Of a stretch of DNA of 64,000 bases, positions 63,721 to 64,000 are shown piece by piece. Under the pieces are notes generated by a model. The model saw nothing but the letters and a program-made list of their open reading frames with translations, had not been told where the DNA came from and did no database searches. The DNA is taken from contig NZ_JAME01000012.1 of the NCBI RefSeq assembly GCF_000521865.1, positions 1 to 64,000 of the forward strand, written 5' to 3'. This stretch comes from Roseivivax isoporae LMG 25204. GTDB taxonomy: Bacteria > Pseudomonadota > Alphaproteobacteria > Rhodobacterales > Rhodobacteraceae. The position numbers and the translations under genes were made by a program. Position 1 is the first letter of the stretch, and each line of letters starts with the position of its first letter.

Positions 63721-63919
63721 CAACGCCCTCGATCGCTGACACCGCGCCCGATGCGGCGCGTGCGCGACCGTGACCGAGCCCGAGGGCATTGACAAGCAAG
63801 ACCCGTGGCGGTGCTGCCGTGCTGTGTCCCGTCGCACGCGCCTGCGCGCGCCCGAGGCTGGACTTCGCCTCGCGCGGGGTGCAATCCATGGCGGACACGA
63901 CACGAGGGAGACGCCCCCC

Positions 63920-64000
63920 ATGCAGCCCGTCCAGGCCCCCTTCCCCGCCACGCGGTTCCGCCGCCCGCGCCGCACGCCGGCGCTGCGCGCGCTGGTGCAG
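63920..64000 (+). CDS. hemB: Delta-aminolevulinic acid dehydratase HemB, N-terminal fragment cut by the window edge
   Basis: The plus strand from 63920 reads 27 codons to the right edge, starting MQPVQAPFPATRFRRPRRTP and continuing ALRALVQ. This is the conserved HemB opening (PxTRxRRxRRTPALRxLV). HemB condenses two 5-aminolevulinate molecules to porphobilinogen, the step after HemA, which is also in this window. GGGAG lies 10 bases upstream. The rest of the gene is outside the window. Confidence 0.88.
   Translation, partial: MQPVQAPFPATRFRRPRRTPALRALVQ

Noticed and set aside
63789-63794. TTGACA upstream of hemB as a -35 element
   Set aside because: No -10-like hexamer lies 16-18 bases downstream, so no promoter was called.

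Overview
The window is a contiguous 64 kb piece of a GC-rich alphaproteobacterial chromosome, almost certainly from the Rhodobacteraceae/roseobacter group. The evidence is a condensing 5-aminolevulinate synthase (hemA), an iscR-sufBCDS cluster with a NifS-type desulfurase, ChoWV/BetI-type choline genes, a hybrid homogentisate operon, bactofilin next to an M23 peptidase, and very high third-position GC. No rRNA operon, IS element, prophage or CRISPR array was seen. One tRNA gene (tRNA-Arg, CCG) is present. A gene is cut at each edge: dusA at the left and hemB at the right.

Layout. 1-6 kb: dusA start, a secreted PRC-barrel protein, katG, a DUF1127 protein and small membrane proteins. 6-12 kb: a minus-strand aromatic catabolic operon (hmgA, fumarylacetoacetase, metallo-beta-lactamase-fold protein, flavin monooxygenase, DUF2783 small protein) with a divergent MarR regulator and a palindromic operator candidate. 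12-15 kb: a DXD glycosyltransferase, tRNA-Arg and an animal-type haem peroxidase. 15-24 kb: the Fe-S assembly cluster on the minus strand, in transcription order iscR-like, cysteine desulfurase, sufB, pyruvyl-transferase-like gene, ybjQ, sufC, sufD, two membrane genes, sufS. 24-36 kb: housekeeping and unknown genes (alpha/beta hydrolase, DUF924, MFS transporter, queA, a large AsmA/YhdP-like protein, bcp, DUF455, M23 peptidase plus bactofilin, HNH nuclease). 36-49 kb: cell wall (PBP1A and amidase), aminotransferase, DsbA-like pair, transglutaminase-like protein, ispG, a RodZ-like protein, hemA. 49-64 kb: M20 peptidase, haloacetate-dehalogenase-like hydrolase, glycosyltransferase, choline-type ABC transporter with BetI, rlmE, ppx/gppA, a HAD phosphatase, mfd and the start of hemB.

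How parts work together. The suf cluster appears to be controlled by an Rrf2/IscR-type regulator that lacks the usual cysteine ligands. A 15-bp inverted repeat, TTAGAA-GCG-TTCTAA, lies upstream of that regulator, and a near-identical copy lies inside the desulfurase gene in a stretch of rare AT-rich codons. The homogentisate operon pairs the ring-cleavage dioxygenase and fumarylacetoacetase with a flavin hydroxylase and a small partner, which suggests entry of a hydroxyphenylacetate-like substrate. BetI and choWV are divergent around a BetI-like operator, but no periplasmic binding protein or betBA genes are in view.

The most unexplained signal is an interspersed 20-mer, TCTTCTTGGCRGAAATATCC, found in four intergenic places (9058, 23534, 57371 and 59558) and in both orientations relative to the flanking genes. 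All calls come from reading the sequence; no database search was possible.
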